Positions 1-5,781 of a stretch of 5,781 nucleotides of DNA are shown piece after piece (position 1 is the first letter of the stretch; every line of letters starts with the position of its first letter). Both the position numbers and the translations under genes were made by a program. This DNA is from Candidatus Hydrogenedentota bacterium (GTDB taxonomy: Bacteria; Hydrogenedentota; Hydrogenedentia; Hydrogenedentales; GCA-2746185). Where the stretch lies: contig JASJYE010000180.1 in assembly GCA_030123645.1 (NCBI GenBank), positions 1 through 5,781 on the forward strand. Reading direction: 5' to 3'. The notes under the pieces were generated by a model that saw only the letters and a list, made by a program, of their open reading frames with translations, did not search any database and was not told the DNA's origin.

Positions 1-992
1 GATTGGATGTTCTCGTAGGGGGTCTCGCGCAGTAAGCCGTGGTCGAGATTGAAGATGTGTCCGTGCCTGCCGCCGGCTTCCACAACGTCGCGTGCGTCGC
101 GCTCGATTTCCTCGAGGGGGCCGTCGCACAGCAGGCGGTTGCTGAGGTTGCCTTGAATCACGCGTGTCTCGCCGACGATCGCGCGGGCCTCCGCGATGGT
201 CGTGGAGCTGTCGATGCTTAGAATGTCCGCGCCGGACGCGTCGAGGTCGCCAATGTTAGGCCAGGCGCGCGCGAAGACGATTGTGGGCGCCAAGCCCCGG
301 AGGGCCTCGAAGATACGCTGCTGATACGGCAAGGCGAATTCGTTGTAGATCTGCGGCGTGACGAGGTAGGCCGCGGACTCGAAGAGTTGTACGGCGTAGG
401 CCCCGGATTCGATCTGGTATTTGAGATAGTTGACTGTTATTTCAGTAAGCTTGTCCAGCAGCGAGTGCATCGCCTTCGGGTCATCGCGCATGAACTGCAA
501 CGCCGTGTCTGCCGAAACCCCGAAGCTCTTCCCCTCGATCATGAATACGGCGAGCGTCAGCGGCGCGCCGGCAAAGCCCAACACGGGCATTTCCCCATCC
601 AGCTCCTCCTGAACCATGCGAAGCGTTTCGCCAACGAAGGGCAGCGCCTCCGCGACGTCGTAATTCGCGAGTCCCTCGATCTGCGCTGCGCTTCGGATAG
701 GGTCTTCGGTGACTGGGCCCGGTCTGAACACGAAGGGACATCCCATGGGGGCAAGCAGCGTGAGGATGTCCTGAAAGAAAATGATGGCGTCGATGCCGAG
801 GCGTTTCGGGAGGAGGGAAACCTCGGTGCTGAGTTCCGGGTGACGAAAGAGATCTTCGAGTGGCATAGCCTCGCGTTTGCGCAAGGCGTTGTAAGCGGGA
901 TCGGTCCGGCCGGCCTGGCGCATGAGCCACACCGGAGGGCGCGGCGTCTGTTGGCCGTGCGCAGCGCGTTCGAAGAGGTCGTTACGAAACAC
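1..992 (-). CDS. hemE: Uroporphyrinogen decarboxylase HemE, divergent, 3' end cut by window edge
   Basis: HemE removes four acetate carboxyls from uroporphyrinogen III to give coproporphyrinogen III, a cytoplasmic step of heme synthesis. Translating the minus strand from the GTG at 992 gives 330 residues before the left edge. Seen: the first family signature VWLMRQAGR (residues 21-29, with the substrate-binding arginines R25 and R29), FFQDIL with the pyrrole-binding aspartate D75, the second signature GFAGAPLTL (139-147), LFES with S206, QGNL (280-283), and FNLDHG with the conserved histidine H318. Relative to E. coli HemE (about 354 residues) only some 20 C-terminal residues are missing. GTG 992 is chosen because it lies just before NDLFERA, the usual family N terminus, and no ATG, GTG or TTG occurs in frame between it and 1073; its ribosome binding site is weak. 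Oddities: F150 replaces the usual catalytic-pocket tyrosine (human Y164), GRTDPAY replaces GRYLPEY, GNLSN replaces GNLDP, and LDHG replaces LGHG. A non-heme URO-D paralogue is possible but less likely, given both signatures. Confidence 0.93.
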   Translation of the reverse strand, partial: MFRNDLFERAAHGQQTPRPPVWLMRQAGRTDPAYNALRKREAMPLEDLFRHPELSTEVSLLPKRLGIDAIIFFQDILTLLAPMGCPFVFRPGPVTEDPIRSAAQIEGLANYDVAEALPFVGETLRMVQEELDGEMPVLGFAGAPLTLAVFMIEGKSFGVSADTALQFMRDDPKAMHSLLDKLTEITVNYLKYQIESGAYAVQLFESAAYLVTPQIYNEFALPYQQRIFEALRGLAPTIVFARAWPNIGDLDASGADILSIDSSTTIAEARAIVGETRVIQGNLSNRLLCDGPLEEIERDARDVVEAGGRHGHIFNLDHGLLRETPYENIQ

Positions 993-1072
993 CGTTACCC
1001 AACGTATGGAAGAATTGGCCTGGATGCGGGAATCCCGGCGCCGCGGCTTCTTTGGTCTTGGCGAACACGGGG

Positions 1073-1228
1073 TTAATCGCTCGGGCGCCGTGTGAGAATA
1101 GTCACCAGCATGCCTGCGCCCGCTATGCCGGCCCACACGACAAGGGGGGCAATGGCAAGAATGCTGGTGTAGGTCAGGACAAATCCGACTATACCCAAGA
1201 TCATCACGATGAACGCTGCTGCATGCAT
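1073..1228 (-). CDS. Small two-helix membrane protein (51 aa), upstream of hemE
   Basis: A short frame on the minus strand runs from ATG 1228 to TAA 1073 and encodes 51 residues. AGGAGG (1240-1235) sits 6 bases before the ATG inside a purine-rich tract, which is close to an ideal ribosome binding site. The product begins MHAAAFIVMILGIVGF and stays hydrophobic to about residue 45, then ends TRRPSD. It fits two short transmembrane helices (about 4-20 and 23-45) joined by a TYTS or AP turn, with the basic tail probably on the cytoplasmic side. The stop lies 80 bases before the hemE start on the same strand, so the two are probably co-transcribed. I recognise no family or function; the heme link is by position only. 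The plus-strand frame across this stretch lacks a comparable start signal and shows no recognisable protein. Confidence 0.72.
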   Translation of the reverse strand: MHAAAFIVMILGIVGFVLTYTSILAIAPLVVWAGIAGAGMLVTILTRRPSD

Positions 1229-1234
1229 GTGAAG

Positions 1235-1240
1235 CCTCCT
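1235..1240 (-). promoter_or_regulatory. Consensus ribosome binding site of the 51-aa gene
   Basis: The minus strand reads AGGAGG followed by CTTCAC and then ATG, a full Shine-Dalgarno match with a 6-base spacer. It decides the start at 1228 over the second ATG four bases downstream, which lies in another frame. The site lies partly inside a possible weak hairpin: GAAGC (1260-1256) can pair with GCTTC (1235-1231), placing most of AGGAGG in the loop. Confidence 0.75.
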
Positions 1241-1361
1241 CTCGCTCTCATCTCAGCTTCCGTGTGGCACCTTGGCTTTCCACGTTTCAGCCTGTTTTGC
1301 GCCTTGGAATGCGCTAAACTCTTCGTGGGCGCGAATAACGAATCCGTTTTGGGTCAGACAA

Positions 1362-1390
1362 AGTATAGTGGGCGTCGAAAGGACGCGCAA
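1362..1390 (-). promoter_or_regulatory. Sigma70-like promoter facing the small gene and hemE
   Basis: On the minus strand, TTGCGC (1390-1385) is followed after exactly 17 bases by TATACT (1367-1362). The -10 box matches TATAAT in five of six positions; the -35 box matches TTGACA only in its TTG. Transcription would start near 1355, giving a leader of about 125 bases before the ATG at 1228. Position, orientation and spacing fit, but the weak -35 keeps this a prediction. Confidence 0.45.
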
Positions 1391-1456
1391 TCCGGAACCC
1401 ATAGAGGACTTGGGAGCCGGCTGCCGCGAGATGGGCTAGAGGGCTGAAGCCCAGGC

Positions 1457-1504
1457 GAATTTGCTATAGTATCACTTTAAGCACAATTGTAAATATATTA
1501 CTTG
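1457..1504 (+). promoter_or_regulatory. AT-rich, promoter-like island before the DUF2339 operon
   Basis: This stretch is markedly AT-rich in a GC-rich window and lies 25-75 bases before the ATG at 1530. It contains TTGCTA (1461-1466), TATAGT (1465-1470), the perfect 8-base palindrome ACAATTGT (1483-1490) and TATATT (1494-1499). No pair of boxes combines a good -35, a good -10 and a 16-18 base spacer, so the exact promoter cannot be assigned. The palindrome could be an operator half or simply part of the AT-rich DNA. Confidence 0.35.
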
Positions 1505-1529
1505 TGGCGGCTAAGGCGCCTCGGATTGC

Positions 1530-4124
1530 ATGGCTATAGAGAACCCGGAAAGAGACAAGGACCACGACGAGCGGAAGCGGATTGGCGAACTCGAGGCCCA
1601 GGTGAAGGAGCTCTCCGGTCTCGTGGAAATTCTTCTTGCCAAAGGCGATGATGAATTGTCTGTGCCTGTTCCTGAGGAGGAGGAGGCGGCCGAGGAAATC
1701 GTTTCACATCGGCATCATCTCGTCGAGGATGTGAGGGAAAGTATCGGGCGCGCGCTTGGGGGTGTGGAAGGTGAGTCGCTCGAATCGCGCGTCGGCGGGA
1801 TTTGGTTGAGCCGCATCGTTGCGGTGTTGTTCATGACGCTGATGGTCTTGGGTGGCGTGATCACGCTTCAGACGCTCGGCGCGGAGTATAAGATCGGCAT
1901 CGGTTATGCCATTGCCGCGGGCGCGATTGCATACGGGGTGGTGCGCCGGCGGAGTGAGAGCTTCTTTCCGCAAACGATCCTCGGATCGGGCCTCGCAGCT
2001 TTTTACTTTACGACCTACGCGGGCTTTTTCCTTGAGAACACGCGGGTGTTTCCCTCGCCTAAAGTCGGAATCCCGGTGCTGGCGTGCGCGCTACTTGTTG
2101 TCGCGGTCGTGGCCCATGTTCGCCGGAGCGCAACAGTGGCGGGCATCTCGCTTTTTCTCATTTACTACACGGTAGTGCTCAGCCTTTCCATGAGCATGGA
2201 CAACAACAGTGTGATCTACGCGCTGATCACGGGATCGCTTCTTGCGATTGTGGCACTGACGTTTCACTTGACGCACCGTTGGTTGTTGTTCACGTGGGGC
2301 GCGCTTATCGCCACTCAGCTCACGTATATTTACTTTTTCGTGCTCAATCCTCCGGATCTGGGTTTTTCGGGCAGGGCGTATTTTTGGTATTCCAATGCCT
2401 TTTTGACGCTGGTTTTCTGCGTGTTCTCGGCGGCGTGCATCACGGATGCGAGCCGCAGGGGCGAATTCCGGCGGGCCGTCGGGCCGATGGCTGCGGTGAA
2501 CTCGTTTGTCTACCTGGTGCTGACGTGGATTGCCATCCGGGCCAATTACGCGGAGTACGAGTGGGCCTTTCGACTTTGGCAAACGGGAATTTTTCTGGTT
2601 TTTACCGGCTATGCGCAACTGGTGGGCCCGCGTCGCAACTATCTGTTTCAAATATTCGCGGCGAAAACCTTCATCATATTTACGCTGGCGCTTCAGTCCT
2701 CACTGTCGCACGAATGGCTCTTGGTCGCGATGTCTCTGGAGTGCCTCGCGCTCGGGTTTTCGTATATGCGCAGCGGGCTCGTCGTTTTCAAATTGCTCGG
2801 GCTCGGTCTGCTTCTGGTTACGCTGGTGAGTTGCCTGTTGACTGCAGGGTTCTCAGATGAAATCGACATTCTGGGCTACACGGTGCAGGCGAAGTGGTTT
2901 TCGAGCATCGCCGTAGCGCTGGTCTTCGGCGTAGTCGCGTGGTTTCATGAACATTTCGTGCGGCGGGTGCCGCCTGAAGCGCGCGAGCTAAGGGCCCAAT
3001 GGTTCCTGGCGGACACTTGGGCCGACCTCAGCGGGAGCGCGATGGCCATGCTGTATGCGGCATCGGGCGCGCTCGTTCTTATGTCGATCACGATCATCGA
3101 TCTGGGCGATATGCCTGAGATGCCGTATATCTTGGCGGGGGAAGGCATCGCGATGGCGGCCTTGGGGCTCCTTTTGGTAACGCCCCAGGTGGAAGTCGCA
3201 AGTGTCTTGCTATTGTTCGCGGCGCACGCTTGCTATCACATCTTTTTGTGGCTCGGTAAGGAAGGTTTTGAGACGCAACCGCGTTACGCATTATATACGT
3301 CGATTGTTGCCGCGGTGACGTACTTCGGCGGGTACTTGTGGGAGCGCTATCAGCGGAAGATCGAAGGCGGGACGCAATTTGAGCGTGACGCGATGGCGAG
3401 CGTGCCCTACCTTGCCGCGACCGTTATGGTGGCGACGCTTATGGAACGGCACTTGGAGGCGCTGTACGCCCCGCTCGCACAGATGGTACTTGCCGCGGCG
3501 CTTTTCCTTGCGAGCGCGGCGACGTTGCTTGTCGGCTTTCGCATCGCAGGCATCCTCTGTCTGGTGCTTGGCACTTGGAGCTATTACGTGTCTTTGTATG
3601 ATGTCAGGGTCCCCATCACAGAGCATCCGGACTACGCGGTGGGGCTGGTCGTGGTGTTGCTTTGCTATGCGGCGTCTGAGCGCGCGGCGGGACTGTGGGA
3701 CCACCGGCGCCACCTAATAACACGGTACGGAGCAGGGCTGCGGACGTTGATCGTGGGCGCCGCGGCTCTGGTCGGTCTTCTGGCGCTTCTGCGATGGGCG
3801 CCTCCTGAGCAGTTGAGCTTTTACTGGCTGGCGCTTGCGATGGGTTCCATGGTTCTGGGGGTGGTGTTCCGTGAGAGCCGCTACCGTTGGGCCGGCATCG
3901 CTTTGTATTTCGGCACGGCGGTACACTTCGGCCTCTACGATCTGCGCAACGTACAGCCGCTGCTGCGCTTTACGATCTTGACTGTGCTGGTGATCAGCGG
4001 TCTCGTGTTGGCGTGGGCGTATTCGGAATTCCGGGAGCGGCAATTGCGAGCGCTCCGCGAAGAGCACTTGGCGGGCGGCCCCTCGGACGAGCCTGCACAA
4101 GAAGGCCGCGCCACGGATGGATGA
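1530..4124 (+). CDS. DUF2339-family polytopic membrane protein (864 aa)
   Basis: This is a large inner-membrane protein of the DUF2339 (COG5373, 'predicted membrane protein') type; the family has no settled biochemical role that I know of. Residues 15-37 (IGELEAQVKELSGLVEILL) form a probable coiled coil, followed by an acidic linker (about 40-57). The family hallmark ESLESRVGGIWLSRIV starts at residue 82 and leads into the first membrane helix. From there to about residue 831 the chain is almost entirely hydrophobic, with roughly 24-26 membrane segments broken by short basic loops such as VRRRS (138-142). The C-terminal block AGIALYFGTAVHFGLYD (788-804), then LLRF, also resembles the end of the family, followed by a charged tail from about 832. 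ATG 1530 is chosen because it keeps the full coiled coil; its ribosome binding site is poor (AAGG about 14 bases upstream). The gene overlaps the downstream CCA-enzyme gene by 8 bases. Family assignment is from recalled motifs. Confidence 0.85.
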   Translation: MAIENPERDKDHDERKRIGELEAQVKELSGLVEILLAKGDDELSVPVPEEEEAAEEIVSHRHHLVEDVRESIGRALGGVEGESLESRVGGIWLSRIVAVLFMTLMVLGGVITLQTLGAEYKIGIGYAIAAGAIAYGVVRRRSESFFPQTILGSGLAAFYFTTYAGFFLENTRVFPSPKVGIPVLACALLVVAVVAHVRRSATVAGISLFLIYYTVVLSLSMSMDNNSVIYALITGSLLAIVALTFHLTHRWLLFTWGALIATQLTYIYFFVLNPPDLGFSGRAYFWYSNAFLTLVFCVFSAACITDASRRGEFRRAVGPMAAVNSFVYLVLTWIAIRANYAEYEWAFRLWQTGIFLVFTGYAQLVGPRRNYLFQIFAAKTFIIFTLALQSSLSHEWLLVAMSLECLALGFSYMRSGLVVFKLLGLGLLLVTLVSCLLTAGFSDEIDILGYTVQAKWFSSIAVALVFGVVAWFHEHFVRRVPPEARELRAQWFLADTWADLSGSAMAMLYAASGALVLMSITIIDLGDMPEMPYILAGEGIAMAALGLLLVTPQVEVASVLLLFAAHACYHIFLWLGKEGFETQPRYALYTSIVAAVTYFGGYLWERYQRKIEGGTQFERDAMASVPYLAATVMVATLMERHLEALYAPLAQMVLAAALFLASAATLLVGFRIAGILCLVLGTWSYYVSLYDVRVPITEHPDYAVGLVVVLLCYAASERAAGLWDHRRHLITRYGAGLRTLIVGAAALVGLLALLRWAPPEQLSFYWLALAMGSMVLGVVFRESRYRWAGIALYFGTAVHFGLYDLRNVQPLLRFTILTVLVISGLVLAWAYSEFRERQLRALREEHLAGGPSDEPAQEGRATDG

Positions 4125-5430
4125 TCCACGCAAAGCGGCGGAGCGGATCTGCGAGACGTTGAGGAATGCAGGGCACCGCGCGTTGTTTGCGGGGGGATGC
4201 GTTCGCGACGAGCTGCTGGGCCGCGCCCCGAAGGACTACGACGTAGCGACCTCGGCGCACCCCGACGAAGTGGAAAGACTTTTCGAGCGCGTGGTGAGTG
4301 TTGGCGCCGCCTTTGGCGTTCAGGTGGTGCTTATGCCCGAGGACCAATGTGAAGTCGCCACGTTCCGGAGCGAGGGGCCCTATCTGGACGGCCGGCACCC
4401 GGCAAGTGTCGAGTTTCACGATGAGAAACAGGACGCGCTGCGTCGCGATTTCACGATAAACGCGCTGTTCTTGGATCCGGAAACGGGTGAAGTGCTGGAT
4501 TATGTGGGCGGCCGGGAAGACCTTGCGCGGCGTGTGGTGCGCGCGGTCGGCGACCCGCACAAGCGCTTCCAGGAGGACCATTTGCGGCTGCTCCGTGCAG
4601 TGCGGATCGCTGCGCAGCTCGATTTCGCGTTGGACGAAGCGACGCTGGAGGCGGTGAAAACTCACGCGGGTCTCATCGCCAAAACGAGTTCGGAGCGCAT
4701 TCGCGACGAGATTCTGCGGATACTTACTCAGAATCACGCGCATCGCGGCTTCGAGATGCTGGACGAAACGGGACTGCTGCGGCATGTTCTGCCCGAGATC
4801 GCGGACATGAAGGGCGTCGAGCAGCCGCCCGAGTATCATCCGGAGGGGGACGTATTTGTACACACGTTGAAGATCCTCGAGCGACTTCGCGATCCGTCGC
4901 CGGCGCTGGCGATGGCCGCGCTGCTGCATGACGTGGGTAAGCCGCGCACGCAGACCTTTGCCGACCGCATCCGCTTTGACCGGCATGAAAAGGTGGGCGC
5001 GGATATTGCCAAAGATATCTGCGAGCGCCTGCGGATGTCGACGCACGATATCGCGCGAATCGAGTGGATTGTGGGGCAGCACATGCGCGTGTCGACCGTC
5101 AAAGAAATGCGCGAGAGTAAGTTGAAGCGGCTTATTCGCGAGGAGGGCTTTGCGGAACTGCTGGAGCTTTTCCGCATCGATTGCCTGTCGAGCCACAACC
5201 GGCTCGATACCTACGAGTGGCTTCGCGACTATGCCGAGAACCTCAGCCCGGAGGAGGTCAAGCCGCCGGTGCTGCTGAGTGGGCACGATCTGATCGAGAT
5301 GGGCTATCGACCGGGTCCCGACTTCGCGAAAATCCTGACGGCCGTCGAGGACAAGCAACTCGAAGGCGAGTTGTCCTCCCCCGAACAGGCGCGCGACTAC
5401 GTCCGCACAACGTGGCCGCTCGAAACGTAA
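4117..5430 (+). CDS. cca: CCA tRNA nucleotidyltransferase / poly(A) polymerase family, with HD domain
   Basis: The family adds or repairs the 3' CCA of tRNA in the cytoplasm; close relatives are poly(A) polymerases. The 437-residue product has the class II nucleotidyltransferase head: GGCVRD (26-31), the metal-binding DYD (D40, D42), EVATFR (79-84), RRDFTINAL (109-117), the base-selecting EDHLRLLR (153-160, matching the EDxxR motif) and ERIRDE (193-198). A C-terminal HD phosphohydrolase domain follows, with likely metal ligands H249, H271-D272 (HDVGKP), H290 and D355. The tail LLSGHDLIEMGYRPGP (386-400) is typical of HD-containing members. No catalytic residue is missing and the length is normal. 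The start ATG lies 8 bases inside the upstream gene, implying translational coupling; GAAGG at 4101-4105 is a weak, distant ribosome binding site. Sequence alone does not exclude a poly(A) polymerase or an A-adding half of a split CCA system; the EDxxR motif favours CCA activity. Confidence 0.92.
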   Translation: MDDPRKAAERICETLRNAGHRALFAGGCVRDELLGRAPKDYDVATSAHPDEVERLFERVVSVGAAFGVQVVLMPEDQCEVATFRSEGPYLDGRHPASVEFHDEKQDALRRDFTINALFLDPETGEVLDYVGGREDLARRVVRAVGDPHKRFQEDHLRLLRAVRIAAQLDFALDEATLEAVKTHAGLIAKTSSERIRDEILRILTQNHAHRGFEMLDETGLLRHVLPEIADMKGVEQPPEYHPEGDVFVHTLKILERLRDPSPALAMAALLHDVGKPRTQTFADRIRFDRHEKVGADIAKDICERLRMSTHDIARIEWIVGQHMRVSTVKEMRESKLKRLIREEGFAELLELFRIDCLSSHNRLDTYEWLRDYAENLSPEEVKPPVLLSGHDLIEMGYRPGPDFAKILTAVEDKQLEGELSSPEQARDYVRTTWPLET

Positions 5431-5457
5431 TCATCACATCCGATTTCTTTCCTCCGT

Positions 5458-5586
5458 CTTTTTTAGACAGGATGAACATGATTTTTCAGTTTTGATGAAT
5501 CAGAATTCTTGTAGTTCAATCTTGCTCCCTCAGACTAAGACCGGCCTCCGAAATCTTGTCCATCCTGTAAATCCTGTCTAAAAAAG
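5458..5586. repeat. Imperfect long inverted repeat with 9-base sub-units
   Basis: CTTTTTTAGACAGGAT at 5458-5473 is the exact reverse complement of 5571-5586: 16 of 16 bases, with a 97-base spacer. Similarity extends outward with a small gap (CCTCCGT at 5451 against the complement of 5587-5597). Inside the right arm are three 9-base units, AATCTTGTC (5552-5560), CATCCTGTA (5561-5569) and AATCCTGTC (5570-5578). The left arm carries decaying complementary units GACAGGATG (5466-5474) and AACATGATT (5475-5483). This resembles the dispersed AATCCTGTC-type intergenic repeats I recall from environmental bacterial genomes. No transposase is nearby. Confidence 0.75.
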
Positions 5587-5656
5587 AAGGACAGAGGGGC
5601 ACCTCGTCCCTCCCAATAAATGCTCGCATCTCCGCCAGTCACCTCCCCATCACGTA

Positions 5657-5676
5657 ATTCCCACGAAGGCGGGAAT
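5657..5676. repeat. REP/dRS3-like 20-bp palindrome
   Basis: ATTCCC, eight bases (ACGAAGGC), then GGGAAT form a perfect 6-bp inverted repeat with the layout of the Neisseria dRS3 repeat and of REP-like palindromes in other bacteria. The inner C64-G69 pair (last digits of 5664 and 5669) can close a GAAG loop after one A-C mismatch. It is a single copy in the window, so its repeat status is inferred from the pattern. Confidence 0.6.
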
Positions 5677-5781
5677 CTCTAGGAGCGGAGATCGCCCCGC
5701 GAATCGGCAGGTCAAGACCCACCCTACAGAGCTAAAGACATCGACCTTTCGATTGACGATTTTTAGAGAAGCGCTGAGCGT

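Larger units (their letters stand above)
1229..1529. other. Divergent intergenic region, 301 bp
   Basis: This spacer separates the leftward small gene/hemE pair from the rightward DUF2339 operon. It holds the minus-strand leader and promoter, the palindrome AGCCGGCT (1415-1422), an inverted repeat TGGGCT/AGCCCA (1432-1437 with 1448-1453) that encloses a second GGGCT copy able to pair with the same arm, and an AT-rich island before the rightward gene. I see no tRNA and no recognisable riboswitch, and the open frame crossing it on the plus strand lacks protein-like features. Confidence 0.7.
5431..5781. other. Repeat-bearing intergenic tail, no gene seen
   Basis: The 351 bases after the cca stop hold no supported gene on either strand; frames are short and the minus strand shows no protein-like run entering from the right edge. 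The stretch contains the inverted repeat at 5458-5586, the REP-like palindrome at 5657-5676, and several weak short inverted repeats such as GAGGG/CCCTC (5594-5598 with 5608-5612). No GC-rich hairpin followed by a T-run closes the cca transcript immediately after its stop. Confidence 0.7.

Noticed and set aside
387..1076. A 229-codon open frame on the plus strand
   Set aside because: It is antisense to hemE, whose minus-strand translation carries both family signatures; the plus-strand product shows no family features.
1052..1447. A 131-codon open frame on the plus strand across the divergent spacer
   Set aside because: It has no good ribosome site, low-complexity-like composition and no domain; it covers the minus-strand small gene and the promoter region.
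1441..1452. GGGC-TGAA-GCCC hairpin as a terminator
   Set aside because: There is no T-run after it on either strand, and it lies between divergent genes where no terminator is needed.
2091..2651. A 186-codon minus-strand frame and several similar ones within the DUF2339 gene
   Set aside because: They are antisense shadows, extremely basic in composition, inside a continuous membrane-protein gene.
3994..5358. A 454-codon open frame on the minus strand, antisense to the cca gene and the end of the DUF2339 gene
   Set aside because: It mirrors a clearly real GC-rich gene with every CCA-enzyme motif intact on the plus strand. The antisense translation is rich in Arg, His and Gln with no recognisable domain, as expected from codon-bias shadowing.
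5738..5766. Possible terminator: ATCG/CGAT pairing followed by TTTTT
   Set aside because: The stem is only four base pairs, interrupted and AT-rich, and it lies about 300 bases beyond the cca stop.

Overview
The window looks like an ordinary chromosomal stretch from a GC-rich, Gram-negative-type bacterium, or a bacterial genome bin from environmental DNA. The gene set (heme synthesis, a DUF2339 membrane protein, a tRNA CCA-end enzyme) is housekeeping. No phage, transposase, CRISPR or defence gene is visible. The divergent HemE and the AATCCTGTC-type intergenic repeats recall Planctomycetota, Hydrogenedentota and similar environmental lineages. That placement rests on memory and is weak.

Left part (1-1228, minus strand): a leftward pair made of a 51-codon two-helix membrane peptide gene (1073-1228) followed by a clear but divergent uroporphyrinogen decarboxylase gene, hemE (992 down to the left edge, missing only about its last 20 residues). 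The small gene has a consensus ribosome binding site. A sigma70-like promoter about 135 bases upstream of its start could drive both genes. Centre (1229-1529): a divergent intergenic region holding the leftward promoter and leader, several small inverted repeats and an AT-rich island before the rightward operon.

Right part (1530-5430, plus strand): a two-gene operon. The first gene encodes an 864-residue polytopic DUF2339-family membrane protein with an N-terminal coiled coil. The second overlaps it by 8 bases and encodes a 437-residue class II CCA tRNA nucleotidyltransferase / poly(A) polymerase-family enzyme with a complete catalytic head and an HD phosphohydrolase domain. The overlap implies translational coupling, but no shared biochemical role is evident.

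Right end (5431-5781): non-coding. It carries a 16-bp perfect inverted repeat whose arms are built from degenerate 9-base units, and a 20-bp REP-like palindrome of the ATTCCC-N8-GGGAAT pattern. I see no clear new multi-gene system. The least expected items are the small membrane gene upstream of hemE, the hemE active-site substitution and the repeat-rich right intergenic region.
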